Shown in pieces: positions 1-11,159 of a stretch of 64,000 bases of DNA. Each line of letters starts with the position of its first letter. Position 1 is the stretch's first letter. The DNA comes from Sorex araneus (Eukaryota; Chordata; Mammalia; Eulipotyphla; Soricidae), in NCBI RefSeq assembly GCF_027595985.1, contig NC_073305.1:80235974-80299973 (forward strand), read 5' to 3'. Under the pieces are notes generated by a model that saw only the letters and a list, made by a program, of their open reading frames with translations, did not search any database and was not told the origin of the DNA. The translations under genes and the position numbers were made by a program.

Positions 1-170
1 TTGGAAGATTCTCAGAAAAATTAATTTCTTCTTAGAGTATTGTCTTATTAATAAATATAAACATGGTGTGATGTATGGTCACAAAGCAGAGGAAATTTTT
101 ATTTTTCTAGAATCAAGGAGAGCTTATCATTAAACTTTTGCTTAATATAATCCTTCTAACCTTCACTACA

Positions 171-213
171 TTCTCTCTCTCTCACTCACACACACACACT
201 CTCTCTCTCTTTC
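171..213. repeat. CT/CA microsatellite
   Basis: Alternating (CT)n, (CA)n and (CT)n runs form a compound dinucleotide repeat. Confidence 0.9.
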
Positions 214-365
214 TGTACTTCAAAATATCTTTTAGAACTGAACATTAAGTAAGTTAGAAAATTCATGTCCTCAAAAATAGAACTCAAAGTTCTATTTCTG
301 AAATAGAATTTTCTTATTCAATAGGTCTAAGCTTTTTGTTGTTGTTGTGACCTTGGGCAGTGACC

Positions 366-432
366 ATTACATTTTATGTATGAGGAAACTGAGGCTGAGC
401 AAAACTAACTCATTTACTTGAAGCCACAGTAC
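366..432 (-). repeat. MIR fragment (antisense)
   Basis: The segment reading tatgaggaaactgaggctgag, followed by a degenerate aagccacagt, matches the antisense of the MIR core (capped by 'cctcagtttcctcat'). It is short and diverged, as expected for this ancient mammalian tRNA-SINE. The call is from memory of the family consensus. Confidence 0.5.
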
Positions 433-962
433 TTTTTTGATAAAGCTGAACTTACACTTCCCATCTTCCATGTCTCAGTTGCTTGCTTCTCTAAGAGGAT
501 GATGACAAGCCCTGATAGCTCATAGATGCTCTTTTCTCCTTCCCAGACTCAGCATCAAGAGTCATGCTCTAAAGAAAGTTATTGGTTGACTGCTGTTTTC
601 TTTGGAGATATTAACATGAGCTTTGTTTTGAAATTGATTAACACTGACTTTTCTAGTTTCAGAATTGGCCATGGCTGAATTTATTCTGTTGTTATTCAAA
701 TTGTGCACATTTCTATTTCTAAAAGGCTTATTAGACAGAAATCTTGGGAAACCAAATAAGTTGGCATTTTCAAGGAAGCTTTCAAAAAGACCCAGAAAGA
801 ATGTTTTCCAGATGACAGAAATATTGTGATTATTAGAGATTGATCATATATATCCAGGAAAACAAGGAAAATATAAGAAGGCTTGTAGAGAGAAGAGATT
901 TTTTTATCCAATCTTGCAAAGAATTAGTGCAATTAAATTTGATTCACCAGACATTGAAGACT
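433..962. other. Unique sequence, no gene seen
   Basis: No repeat family, splice-flanked frame or RNA gene is recognisable. Two short open frames at 696-911 (-) and 840-1076 (+) have no recognisable motif; the second runs into the TA/TG microsatellite. Confidence 0.5.
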
Positions 963-1013
963 GATATATATATAAAAATATATGTGTGTGTATATATATA
1001 TGTGTGTGTGTGT
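963..1013. repeat. TA/TG microsatellite at SINE tail
   Basis: Alternating tatata and tgtgtg runs abut the 3' (tail) end of the minus-strand SINE-B beside it. They may have grown from that element's simple-repeat tail. Confidence 0.75.
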
Positions 1014-1374
1014 ATCACTGTCATACCATTACTCATCAATTTGCTTGAGCAGGCACCAGTAACATCTCCATTGTGAGACTTTGTTACTATTTTGGGCAAA
1101 GCGAATACGCCACGGGTAGCTTGCCAGGCTCTGCCATGCGGGCGAGATACTTTTGGTAGTATTCCAGGTTCTGCCATGTGGGCGGGATACTTTTGGTAGT
1201 ATTCCAGGCTCTGCCATGCGGGCGGGATACTCTTGGTAGTATTCCAGGCTCTGCCATGCAGGCGAGATACTTTTGGTAGCTTGCCGGACTCTCCGAGAGG
1301 GGCTGAGGAATTGAACGTGGGTAGGCTACATGCAAGGCAAACGCCCTACCCACTGCACTATCGCTCCAGCCCAC
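1013..1374 (-). mobile_element. SINE-B copy with a fourfold 40-bp internal duplication
   Basis: Read on the minus strand, a tRNA-like head (1374 downwards: gggctggagcgatag, then gccttgcatgtag) leads into the SINE-B body and a tail near 1013. Inside, a 40-bp block repeats in register four times: ctgccatg begins at 1131, 1171, 1211 and 1251. Other SINE-B copies here carry the block once, in a related form (cctggcaagctaccgagagtatcccgcc). A 164-codon minus-strand open frame across it is a by-product of the 40-bp repeat and has no coding meaning that I can see. Confidence 0.85.
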
Positions 1375-2190
1375 ATATATGTATATATGCATATACATGA
1401 TAAACTGAAACTTTAACATGGATAAAATCAGTATAGAATTTAGCTTTTGTTTCCAGGCACTAGCAGCCAATGGGATACTAGAAGTCAGTTGAGCAATGTT
1501 TTCCAGAATAATGCTCCTAACTGAAGAAGACTTTTCATAGAAAAGACATGAAGTTTCATTCTCTCTTAATAAGACCTCCACTGTTTCTGTAACATTCTAT
1601 TACCTTTTTAGAGTAAATTTCTAACATCTGTTGGAATTTTTCTGGTGAGTGAACATATTTCAAGCATTTTTCCAGTGGATAACTGTGAACACTATAATAG
1701 TGATATATTCTTCAAACATGTGGCTTTACTTGGTAGAGTATGCCTCTTCCTTGGTACCCATATTATATTCTTTAAGCTGCAAAGAGTGGAAGGAAGGAAG
1801 AGGGTTCAGGGAAGGATCAACTTTGTTTTCTCTTTTGGGACTTTGTAGATATTGATAAAAATCCATTCTTAAGGATGTTCCCCATTGAAGAACAGTCTAT
1901 AACTTTATTTAAATTCACCTCTTTGAAATACTTCAGTATTCTCTTTATTTATCTCTCCCTTCCTCTCTTCCTTTTGTTTCTTTGCCCTGTTTTCTGTTTT
2001 CTGCATTTGTTTTCCCAGATCATTATGTCTTTTTAAGGTTGGAGAATGAGAGCAATGCAAATTGCCCTTATAGAGTTGAGCCATGCTTTTATTCAGTACT
2101 TGGATAAAGTATGTATGTAAGTATATATTGTTTAAAAGGTTGTCATTTTGATGATGTGCCTGCAATTTTATTGGTCTTTTTTGCCAATAC
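1375..2190. other. Unique AT-rich sequence
   Basis: No recognisable repeat or gene. Two overlapping plus-strand frames near 1645-1855 in different phases show no domain, and neither has convincing splice sites. Confidence 0.5.
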
Positions 2191-2193
2191 CAA

Positions 2194-2408
2194 TACTCTT
2201 GGTAGTATTCCAGGCTCTGCCATGCAGGCGAGATACATATCCATGGCAGAGCCTGTCAAGCTACCCGTGGCATATTCGATATTCAATATGCCAAAAACAG
2301 TAACAATAATGGGCCTCATTCCCCTGACCCTGAATGCAACAGGGACAAATGGAGACATTACTGGTGCCCTCTTGAGCAAATCAATGAGCAATGGGACGAC
2401 AGTGATAC
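2194..2408 (+). mobile_element. Rearranged SINE-B with inverted arm
   Basis: Positions 2194-2236 are an antisense SINE-B body block (cttggtagtattccaggctc). They are followed at once by a sense SINE-B 3' half from 2241 (catggcagagcctgtcaagc through the atatgccaaaaacagtaac block to gatgagcaatggg-like sequence). The two arms form an imperfect palindrome around 2237-2240. A stretch at 2311-2345 (cctcattcccctgaccctga) matches the longer composite element near 43.7 kb rather than ordinary SINE-B. Confidence 0.7.
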
Positions 2409-2411
2409 ATA

Positions 2412-2864
2412 ATATCTTCAGCTATTATCCCTTAGAGTATTCTGCATCCCTCTCCTGTAACTAGTCACCTGTTGGGATGCCAGTTGTGTTATAAATCTAC
2501 ATAAACCCAAGTGTTTCTTTTTGTTATTGTTAGTTTTACAGCATTCATGTATAAATGCTTATTTTGGCTATTTTTCTACTCACTACCCACACATTTTGGT
2601 TGAATGATTAGGTGTGTAAAGAAATTGTTCCAATTTCCACTTATGTGAATGGATTCTCTCCAGATTCCCTAATCAGATTGTCATTTCAAGGCCTAAAGTG
2701 TTCTTGTCAAAATTCTATTCTGTTGGAGTAGAGAATAACTCAGATCTGATTAGGTAGGGTCAATAGGTTGTCTTTATAGTGGGGGAAGCATTTTTAGAAA
2801 CCATGATTTAAACTGCAAATAGAAACTTACTGAAGTAACATTAGTTCATGAATTCTTTTAAACA
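2412..2864. other. Unique sequence
   Basis: No repeat or gene recognised. Confidence 0.45.
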
Positions 2865-2889
2865 TGTGCATGTGTGTGTGTGTGTGTGA
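2865..2889. repeat. TG microsatellite
   Basis: Short (TG)n run. Confidence 0.85.
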
Positions 2890-2929
2890 GCTCATGCCTC
2901 TGTATGTGTGAAAGGCAGAGAAAGAAAGA

Positions 2930-3108
2930 ATGCAGAGACTGATGAGATATTTTTACAGTGGGTAAAACACTTGCCTTGCACACAGCCAACCTGGGTTTAA
3001 TTCATGACACCTCATATGGTTACCCAAGTACCACCAAAAATGACCCCTGAGCACAGAGCCAGGAGTAAGCCCTAAACACTGCTGGATGTGCTCCCTCCCC
3101 CAAAAAAG
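2930..3108 (+). mobile_element. Old SINE-A-type copy
   Basis: A diverged tRNA-like head (acagtgggtaaaacacttgc; B box near cctgggtttaattc) is followed by a body with cccctgagcacagagccagg and a terminal A-run at about 3100. It is more diverged than the other SINE-A copies, so probably an older subfamily. Confidence 0.75.
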
Positions 3109-3129
3109 GAGAGAGAGATGAGAGAGAGA

Positions 3130-3790
3130 ATGACTCAGCTTAAGAGTAAGATTGGAAAGATTGCTTTTATTTTAGTTCCTTTGGACTTTTCACATTATAC
3201 ATTTGAGTTACTGTAGGTTTGAATAATTTTGGTTCTGTACAATTTGCAATTTTCTTTAACTGGCCAATCTTAGGACACTACAAATATAATAATTGGATTG
3301 AACTAAAGACAAGGCCTCATAAACTATCCTCATCCCTACCTCTTTCCTCTTCTGTAACACAGGCTCCAAAGACCTCTGTTAAATCAGGAACTAGACAAAT
3401 TCTATTCCACGTAAGAAGAAGCCTAGATATAGAGATAATGCTGTGTTCATTACTTAGGTCACTCCGCTGAGTAATTAAAAGCAAGAAACTAAATTTCTTC
3501 TACCTGAGTCTCTGGAAAGAGCACTTTGACTAATGGCTTATGACTTTTCTTGGTTTAAAATTCTCTTGTTTAAAATCTGACACTGTAAATATTTATTGCC
3601 CATGATATTATGACACTTTAACTCAAACTGAGATCACACTTCCTACTATCTCTTGCAAAATCTCTGCTCACTTGCTAGTATTCAGGAGACACCAACCACC
3701 CACACCTTTCTACCATCTTAAAATGTTTAAAGTTTAGCATTTTCTTTGACAACCACTTATCTTGGCTTTCTTTATGATATGAACTTATAG
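3130..3790. other. Unique sequence
   Basis: No repeat recognised. An 83-codon frame at 3219-3470 (+) has no recognisable domain. Confidence 0.45.
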
Positions 3791-3804
3791 AACACCTAGA
3801 ACTT

Positions 3805-4350
3805 AAAAAAATTTTTTATTAGTGAATCATTGTGAGGTACAGTTATAGACTTACAAACTTCTGTGCTTACATTTCAGCCATATAATGGTCAAGTATCCAT
3901 TCCTCCACCAGTGCCCGTTTTCCACCACCAATGGTCAAGCATCCCTCCCACAATCCCCACCCCATTCCCCCTCTCCCCACTCTGCCTCTGTGGCAGAGCA
4001 TTCCCTTTTGCTCTCTATCTCCGTTTTGGTATTGTGGCTTGCAATAGAGGTATTTGTGGCCATCATCTTTGGTCTACAGTCTGCTTTCAGGGTGCGTCTC
4101 CCATCCTGAGCGGATCCTCCTAGCACCATTTACTTGGTGATCCCTTCTCTAACTGAACTGCCTTTCCCCCAGTATGTGAGGCCAGCTTCTAAACTGTGGA
4201 ATAATCCTCCCAGTACTTATCTTTAATAATCTTGGGTGTTAGTCTCCCTTTCTGTTACTTTATATTCTACAAATGAGTAGCACTTTCTTTTTTTTTAAAT
4301 GTAAGAGTACAGTATTTATTCAGTCATTGATTCAGCTGGTTGAACTGGGT
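3805..4350 (-). mobile_element. 5'-truncated L1 3' end
   Basis: A T-run and tttattagtgaatcattg, then a pyrimidine-rich ccaccagtgccc block, match the antisense of the L1 3'UTR seen in several copies here. Likely TSD: acacctagaactt (3792-3804) against acacctagcactt (4351-4363), one mismatch. Homology to other L1 copies is clear up to about 4276; the last 70 bases inside the TSDs are not recognisably L1. Confidence 0.8.
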
Positions 4351-4547
4351 ACACCTAGCACTTTGTAGTGTTCAAGTCTTTGAAGTGTCCAGGTGTTCTT
4401 TGGCTACCAATTAACCAAGTAGGTAATCTATGTAATGTGTCTTGCTCTGTTAGGCATACTATAAAAATTGTATCAGTCAACATTTACACCAACTTATGGG
4501 TAGACACTATCTTCTTTCTTTCTCTTTTTCTTTCCTTCCTTCCAACT

Positions 4548-4915
4548 TTTATTTCTTTTTTGTTTGGGGGCCACACCCTCATTGCTCAGGGGTTACTCCT
4601 GGTTCTGCAGTCAGAAATCACTTCTTTTTTTTTTTTTTTTTTGCTTTTTGGGTCACACCCGGCGATGCACAGGGGTTACTCCTGGCTCATGCACTCAGGA
4701 ATTACTCCTGGCGGTGCTCGGGGGACCATACAGGATGCTGGGAATTGAACCCGGGTCGGCCGCTTGCAAGGCAAACGCCCTACCCGCTGTGCTATTGCTC
4801 CAGCCCCCAGAAATCACTCCTAGTGGTGCTTGTGGAACCATATGAGATGGAATATCTAACCTGAGTCAGCTGTGTGCAATGCAAATACCCTACTTGCTGT
4901 ACTATGATACTGGGT
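4548..4915 (-). mobile_element. Old SINE-A interrupted by a younger SINE-A
   Basis: The old copy is present as 4548-4611 (ccacaccctcattgctcagg) and 4819-4915 (ctagtggtgcttgtggaacc and so on). It is split by the younger SINE inserted after 4622. Confidence 0.8.
4623..4807 (-). mobile_element. SINE-A with TSD
   Basis: Complete minus-strand SINE-A: T-run, ctttttgggtcacacccggc, body, B-box complement and ctccagcccc end. It is flanked by a perfect 11-bp duplication cagaaatcact (4612-4622 and 4808-4818). The duplicated target belongs to the older SINE. Confidence 0.95.
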
Positions 4916-4935
4916 AGGCCCTATTTTCTAATTTC

Positions 4936-5123
4936 CTTTGTTTCTTTTTTTTTTTTTTTGCTTTTTGGGTCACACCCGGCAATGCACAGGGGTTAATTCT
5001 GGCTCTGTGCTCAGGAATTACTCCTGGCAATGCTCAGGGGACCATGTGGGATGCTGGGAATCGAACCCGGGTCAGCCGCATGTAAGGCAAATACCCTTTC
5101 CGCTGTGCTATCACTCCAGCCCC
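4936..5123 (-). mobile_element. SINE-A with TSD
   Basis: Complete minus-strand SINE-A with a long T-run. The 15-bp duplication ctattttctaatttc lies at 4921-4935 and 5124-5138. Confidence 0.95.
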
Positions 5124-5336
5124 CTATTTTCTAATTTCTAATTGAGGAAATCAACCCCAGGTAGATTGTACAGGCAGTATCAGTGCTGAAATTTGAACCT
5201 CATTTTTCCTGTTTAAAATCTTCTGCTCTCTGCTTTCAGTCTCTTGCCTCCCAGTCTCCTGGAGCCAGACTTGGCTTCTGCTGTCAGCATCCACATTTAC
5301 TGCTTAAGTAACTGTAACCATTAGGCAAACTGGGGA

Positions 5337-5338
<2 letters not shown>

Positions 5339-5384
<46 letters not shown>
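5339..5384. repeat. (GT)23 microsatellite
   Basis: About 46 bases of uninterrupted GT, a likely polymorphic marker. The His/Thr-rich minus-strand frame across it is an artefact. Confidence 0.97.
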
Positions 5385-5386
<2 letters not shown>

Positions 5387-5861
5387 CAAAGCAGCTTGAA
5401 ATGGCTTCAATTCTAATTTATAGAGCAAAGGATGAGCTTGTTCATAACATTCTGAAGTACTAAGGCAAATAGACACTTTGGAAGCTTGGGGTAAGTTTAG
5501 GACAAACAAGGAAATAATACTTCTTCTAGCACATAATAAAGTTATGGAACTCATTACCCTAAGAGGTGTACAGACAGGAAATGTAAATGGATTAAAAAAG
5601 AGTTTGGACAAATTTATGAATGACAGAGTCATAAAAGGCTTCTAACAGAAGCTGGAATATACGAGGTGTGACTACAAAGCAATAAAAATCTTTTTCTTTT
5701 TTCAAAAGCAAATACCATGATGTATATTGAAATAAATATATTTTTTTCCATCAAGGTAGTTTCTTTGAAAAAAGCACTTGCTTATTCTAATACTGCTTGC
5801 TTGCTCAAATGTATCTGGAACACAGGGGAATATAAATGTTTAAAATTGTATTCCACCTTCC
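5385..5861. other. Unique sequence
   Basis: No repeat or gene recognised. Confidence 0.45.
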
Positions 5862-5960
5862 CTTTTACAGATGAGGAAACTGAAACTTAAAGTAATTAAA
5901 TCATGTGTCCTAGGTCACACAGAAGCAGTTCAGGTGTTAAAATCCTGGTTGTCTGACTTG
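5862..5960 (-). repeat. MIR (antisense)
   Basis: The run ttttacagatgaggaaactg, followed by taggtcacacagaagcag, gives the antisense MIR body (normally ...ctgtgtgacctt...cctcatctgtaaaa). A clear though diverged match to remembered consensus. Confidence 0.8.
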
Positions 5961-7373
5961 GTTTATTGCTCTTTTCATGGTTGCACGCTGTCTCCTACTA
6001 TAGATTTCTTCAGTGTCTGTAACTAATTCCTTAGGATATCCTAATGATGGTAAATCTTTATCCTTTCCAAATGGGGTTCTGAAACAGTCAAAACTAATTT
6101 AGATTTAGAGGTTATGATTAAGATGTATATTCAAGCTGTATATTAATATCATTTACTCCAAATCTGAGTTCTTTTTTTTTCTTTTTTCCTTTAAAGACAG
6201 TAAAACTGTGTTACTTTTTTTTCTACCTATAAATGGGCTTCCTCCAGCTAATTCAGAGAGGAATGTAGAACACACCTCCACTTTTTTGACCAGTTTGCAA
6301 TAGCACTTTCTTTTCTATGGCAGGCAATGAAAGCACAGCCAAGGGAATTGCTCCCTTTGGAGGCAAAAGGAATAAGCAGAGAAGCAGCCCTCTGGGACAG
6401 GGAACTGCAGGCAATCTGAAACTTTACTTCAGTTGGACCAAACATTTTTGAATAATAAAGAATAGAGAATGGATAAAGACAAATTAAAATCTGATCATGG
6501 GTCACTGCCATCACTGAAAAGTGAAAAGTAGAGTTTGAAGCTCAGGTGAAAAATGAGAGATTGCTATGCTCCGTCACAGAACAGCAAACTACTCCAGGAT
6601 TGGCTCTCCTCAAAAATGAACTAATGGCAGAAAGTCACTGTTTTGGTCTGTATTCATTCATATCCTGTGCCATTTGAATTCAAAAGTATGTTTTTCCTTT
6701 GGCTTTATAAGTAAAAGCAGGAGGAAGGGAAAGCAAGAGTAGGAGGAATCAAACAGAGAAATCCCAAAGTTCTTGAAGCATATGAGACAACTTCTACTTA
6801 GATTTGGAAATTTTGCTTCTCCAAATGGATACACGGCCTTGGACCAAAGCTAACAAAGAAAAGACAAACATGTCACTGAAAATAACATGTTGACATGTGT
6901 CGATGTCTCAGCCAAAATTATAACATAACCCAGAAGAAACATTTAAGATGCCTTGTTATGCATGTTGATTGTTGGTGTGTTTCTGAGAAATTCTGGTAGA
7001 AGATATCCCAGAGAGGGCAAGGCCAGCAATGAAAGCTGAGAACAGAAGTTCCATGTCCTGAAGCTTTTACAAATATTAACTTTTGTCTGGTAATGCTTGA
7101 AGAAGGTGCAACAGAAAATATGGTTTAGATCATGGTGAGAAAGTATGGTTATCAAGTTTGGTAAAAATAATTGGAAGAGTAAGGAAAGAAGGCTATGTAC
7201 AAACATACACAAAGCACATGCATACATGCCTGGTGAAAACACATATAGGTATTAACATGTTATGTTTTCTTTGGAGCTTGCCTAACTGCAGTGTAGTGAA
7301 GAAAAGATATGATGCACTTTGGACTTCTTATATATAGGTGCATATATCTTCTTGGCCCACTACACATGCATAT

Positions 7374-7375
<2 letters not shown>
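5961..7375. other. Unique sequence, 1.4 kb
   Basis: No repeat recognised. Minus-strand frames at 6248-6514 and 6943-7242 lack motifs and clear splice boundaries. Confidence 0.45.

Positions 7376-7405
<30 letters not shown>
7376..7405. repeat. CA microsatellite
   Basis: (CA)15 run. Confidence 0.95.
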
Positions 7406-7406
<1 letters not shown>

Positions 7407-7884
7407 GCTACTTTTCTCACACAACAGAATCTCTATATGACCTTCTTAGCTAAGGAAGAAGTGGAAAAAGTTGAGCATTAGCTATAGGCGAGAAGTTGCT
7501 AAAAGTAGGAAATTGCTAGTTTGGGAAATTTCTACAATTCCACCTAATCCCAGCTTGGTTCCAACCCAACCCTACAGAGCCTTGAAGATTTAGCAGAGAT
7601 ATAGAGGTTAAAAAAGGATCCAAGCATGCTATTTTGGAAAATCTCTAATTTCTTGGATTTCCCCCATTGACTTTCTAGAATGAGAGGTACCCCTCTCTCT
7701 CCAGGCAGAGATTCTGTTGGGGAGCACTGCTCCCCTGAGCAGTACCATGCTCTGAGGACACAATTTGGGAAGGAAGTTTGGCTAACTCTGCAGTGTAGGG
7801 AAGAATAAATTTGGAATCCTTTTTGCTTTCTTTAGGTAGGGGATTTTTAGGAGGTGGAGGGTGGCTTACAAATATTTGTGGTTC

Positions 7885-7964
7885 TCAGTGGCTGAGCTCG
7901 AGAGCACATGCCTATCTCACAGTGTGAATCCCTGGGTTTGATCCCTGGAGAGGAAAAAAAAAAT
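7885..7964 (+). repeat. Old tRNA-type SINE remnant
   Basis: A short head-like segment contains agtggctgagctcgag, then a B-box-like gggtttgatccctgg and an A-run. It resembles generic tRNA-derived SINEs but is too short to assign to SINE-A or SINE-B. Confidence 0.5.
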
Positions 7965-8731
7965 AAGTGGGGTGTGTACATGCATGTGTGCCTATCTGTT
8001 GTTGATTGCCAGATTAGATGAACACCTGGTTTTCTTTCTAATTCTTTGACATGTGTGTTCCTGGATTCATGAGTGGACCCACAGCTATGCTGGACTCAGA
8101 AAGAAGAGATGGGGCAATGACTGTTGAGGGAAGCTTGATCTCCTTTAACAAAATGAAGTGTCACCTCTCCCCACTTTTTTAAAAACTTGAAAAGGATGTC
8201 AAGGCTTATGTATTGTGGAGTTGTTAATTTCAGGCAGAAGATCCTTTTGCTCTTCATTCATGGTGCCAATAAAAATTGCAAATCAAGAGCAATTAAACTA
8301 AGTGGGGAAGAAATTTCTAAGTCCCACCAGTCCTAAAGACTGTAGCCGCAGGACATCCTCCAAGTCAGTTTAGCTCTTCTCAAAGACTCTCCTCTATATC
8401 TTCTTGCTTTCCCCATCTCAAAATTTTCCCTACCTGCTTAAGAACTGAAATGCGATGAATGGAAATTAGATTTTTTTAGTAAACAGAATGTAGTATAGGA
8501 TGAACATAATGTAGACTATACATGAGCAGGTTTATGACTAGTTACTTAAAAATTACATAATGTTAAAATTAATGTTACCCTAAGAACAAGAAAAAAATCA
8601 TGTACTCATTCTTTAAGGGATAAAGAGAAAAATGGAAAATAAAAGTAGAGACTATGGATCCACTCACCTGATTCTTGTTAAAATATTAATAGCTGACCCA
8701 CTTTGAATCCATCTGACTTTCATTGTTTGTT
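7965..8731. other. Unique sequence
   Basis: No repeat or gene recognised. Confidence 0.45.
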
Positions 8732-8866
8732 TGATTATAGGCCACACCTGGCAGTGCTCAGGGATTACTCCTGGCTCTGTGCTCAAGGTCACTCTTGGTG
8801 GACTCTGGGGATCATATATGGTATCATGCAAGGCAATACCCTACCTGCTGTACTTTTGCTTAGGCT
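8732..8866 (-). mobile_element. SINE-A, diverged
   Basis: Minus-strand body: gccacacctggcagtgctca, then ggattactcctggctctgtg, ending near ctgctgtacttttgcttagg. Part of the head side is missing. Confidence 0.8.
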
Positions 8867-8906
8867 AATTGGTTTTTTAAAAATAGTATCTCTCAAAAGG
8901 AAGCTT

Positions 8907-9085
8907 TAAATTTTTTTTCCAGTTTATTTAAACCCATGGTTTACAAAGTTTTTCTTGGTGATTTTTTTATAGGCATTCAATATTCCAACACCAAACCCAC
9001 CACCACTGCCCTAATCCCTCCACCAATGTCTCCATTTTCCCAACCATCCTTCAAGCCTGCCCCCATAACAAGGCCACAATAATTT
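8907..9085 (-). mobile_element. L1-like 3' tail (antisense)
   Basis: A T-run followed by a C-rich segment (ccctccaccaatgtctcc) resembles the antisense L1 3'UTR tail, but from a more diverged subfamily than the other copies. Confidence 0.5.
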
Positions 9086-9110
9086 ATTTTATATTACTTA
9101 TTACCATTAA

Positions 9111-9419
9111 ATGGCTAATGAAATAATAAAAAAGTTCAGTAAAAGAAAATTTGTAAGGGGTATAGTGCCACCAGCAGGTAAACCTGTACCTGTGGGACAA
9201 GTGCATCAGCAGCTTGATGGTTCCTTCAGACTTCCAGATACCTCCAAATTGTTGCTGGGCCTTTGGCCAGATCCAAACAACTTGGGGCCAAGTTTACTAA
9301 TAGTTAAACAGCCAAAAGTTAGGTATGTGGGAGACACACCGACAAACCACCTCCAGTTCAGCTATAAAAGCTCATTTACTGGCTTTATTTCACAGACCCA
9401 TAAATCTTGAAATAGATCA
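9111..9419 (+). other. Open sequence upstream of composite element
   Basis: Contains a 99-codon frame beginning near 9111, with no domain I can name, and a TATA-like ctataaaagctc at about 9363. It abuts the monomer array, so it may be part of the same retroelement, for example a leader. That link is inferred from position only. Confidence 0.3.
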
Positions 9420-9451
9420 AAAGATGCAGTTAGGGTCTGTAGCGCAGAGGT

Positions 9452-10345
9452 AGGTGGGAACCCATGACTGAGAGCCCCAGGCTTGCTTGGATCAGGACTC
9501 GGCCTCCTCCCCCCAGGTCCCTAGTTTTCCAGTAGCTTGGCAGTCACACCCACAAACTGCCCCTGGCGCCATGTAATCTCATCAATGGCCAAGATCCAGA
9601 GACTATAAACTAAAGCTCCCAGAAGAGAGCACCACAGACTGCCCTGACCCCGTGCCAGGCTGTCTTCACTGGGGCACCTCAGATGGGGACTGGTTGAGTT
9701 TCCCTCCCTGCCCAATCAGAACCCCAGCAGCCGAAAACCTCCAGAACCCAACCACTGCCATGCCCAAGGCCACTCTCCATATGCTTGGACAAGCCTCACC
9801 CAAAATGGGATGAACTTCACCAGAGAGTGGACCGGCAGGAAAACCCAGATATGTGGGAACCCGTGACTGAGATCTCCAAGCCCACTTGGATCAGGACTGG
9901 GCCTCCACCCCCAGGTTCCCAGTTTTCCAGTAGCTTGGCAGTCACACCCATAAACTGCCCATGGCAAAGTGTAATTTCATCAATGGCCAAGACCCAGAGA
10001 CTATAAACTAAAACTCCCAGAAGAGAATGACACAGAATTTCTTGGACATTATATTCTATCCATAACAAGCAATACAAAAGAAATTGTCTAGCATTGCCTT
10101 TTCGGCAAGTTTGAATGGTGGTGAGACTGGTGTAGAAATATCGAATGTAAAGTAGAGAGAGAGTATGGGGGAAATTGTCTGCCATACAAGCATGGGAAGG
10201 GTTGGAAGTGGGAGGAGGAATACTGGTGATTTTCGTGGTGGAAAGTGTGTACTGGTGAAGGGATGGGTGTTTGATGATTGTATGACTGAAGCCCAACATG
10301 AAAGCTTTGTAGCTGTATCTCATGGTGAATAAAAAAAGGGGGGAG
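9452..10345 (+). mobile_element. Composite retroelement: two ~400-bp modules fused to an L1 3'UTR
   Basis: A module starting gtgggaaccc and containing ttttccagtagcttggcagt and agagactataaacta occurs at about 9454 and again at 9853, roughly 400 bp apart. The interval between (9690-9850) matches the 5' half of the composite elements near 44 and 50 kb, in opposite orientation. From about 10050 the sequence is L1 3'UTR (gagagagtatgggg, gtactggtgaagggatgg, tcatggtgaataaaaaaa). This could be an internally deleted element with a tandem 5' region, or a chimera made by template switching. No TSD was found. Confidence 0.7.
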
Positions 10346-11159
10346 TAATAATAAAATAATAAAATTAAATTAACATTTAGAATAGAATTAAAAAAGTAAT
10401 GTGGAATTCATGACCAATTCAATCAGCTTAATTAATGGCTGAATAAATAGCAGTATTCCTACATTACTAAAAAAATATTGTAAAAATTGTTGTGTCTCAC
10501 CATGGGGACATTCCTTGTCTGAGGGTTTACTATGCTGTTGTTGCAAGTTAAGCCTTCTACATTAATGTTTTTGTTAGTTGAGATCAGTTGGCATCTACAT
10601 TACATTTTCATCCAATCTGGTGTGTTCCTACTGAGATGTTAGAGTTTGGAGATATTATGCAACCTGGCTGCAAATGAGGGCACATGCTCCAGGAGATCCA
10701 GAATATTTAATTGGGCAGTTCGACTAGAGGCATGGTGGCAGCTGTTGGGATGTGAATGTAGCTACTGGGGCTTTGGTAGGGCAGGAACTTGACCTGAAAT
10801 TACCCCAGAGGTCTCATCTGTGACTGGTATTCTGAGAGCTTTTATTCTCGCAGCATATTTTCTGATTTCATTTGTCTTTTATTTCCTAAGAATCTTCTCT
10901 TTTTCCTCATTATTTTTTTCAGACTTATTCTACACAATTAACAGTTGGAAAATGAATAGGAAATTAAGACATGAGGTATTAAGAGACTTGTGCATGCTGA
11001 TTTATTATCCTGACATGAGAGATGATCTGAATCCAGACTAGCATAGAGGAGAGAAGTAGGTGAGTGAGGGGCCCCAGGACTGTATAATTCAATCTGGAGC
11101 CCTGCTCAGAACTAGAAGCACATGATTAAAAGCCAACACTTAATCAAACCAGCACACAA
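10346..11159. other. Unique sequence
   Basis: No repeat recognised. A hydrophobic 73-codon frame at 10820-11041 (+) has no family resemblance and no clear exon borders. Confidence 0.45.

Noticed and set aside
1120-1279. CRISPR-like regular repeats
   Set aside because: The 40-bp units are contiguous with no spacers, lie inside a SINE, and the genome is mammalian.
1087-1581. 164-codon minus-strand ORF
   Set aside because: It runs through the 40-bp SINE repeats; 40 is not a multiple of three and the translation shows SINE-derived phrases repeated in shifted frames.
5321-5632. His/Thr-repeat protein
   Set aside because: The repeat is the (GT)n microsatellite read on the other strand.
9111-9410. 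99-codon plus-strand gene
   Set aside because: No domain, no splice or promoter support, and it abuts a retroelement; kept only as an unexplained segment.
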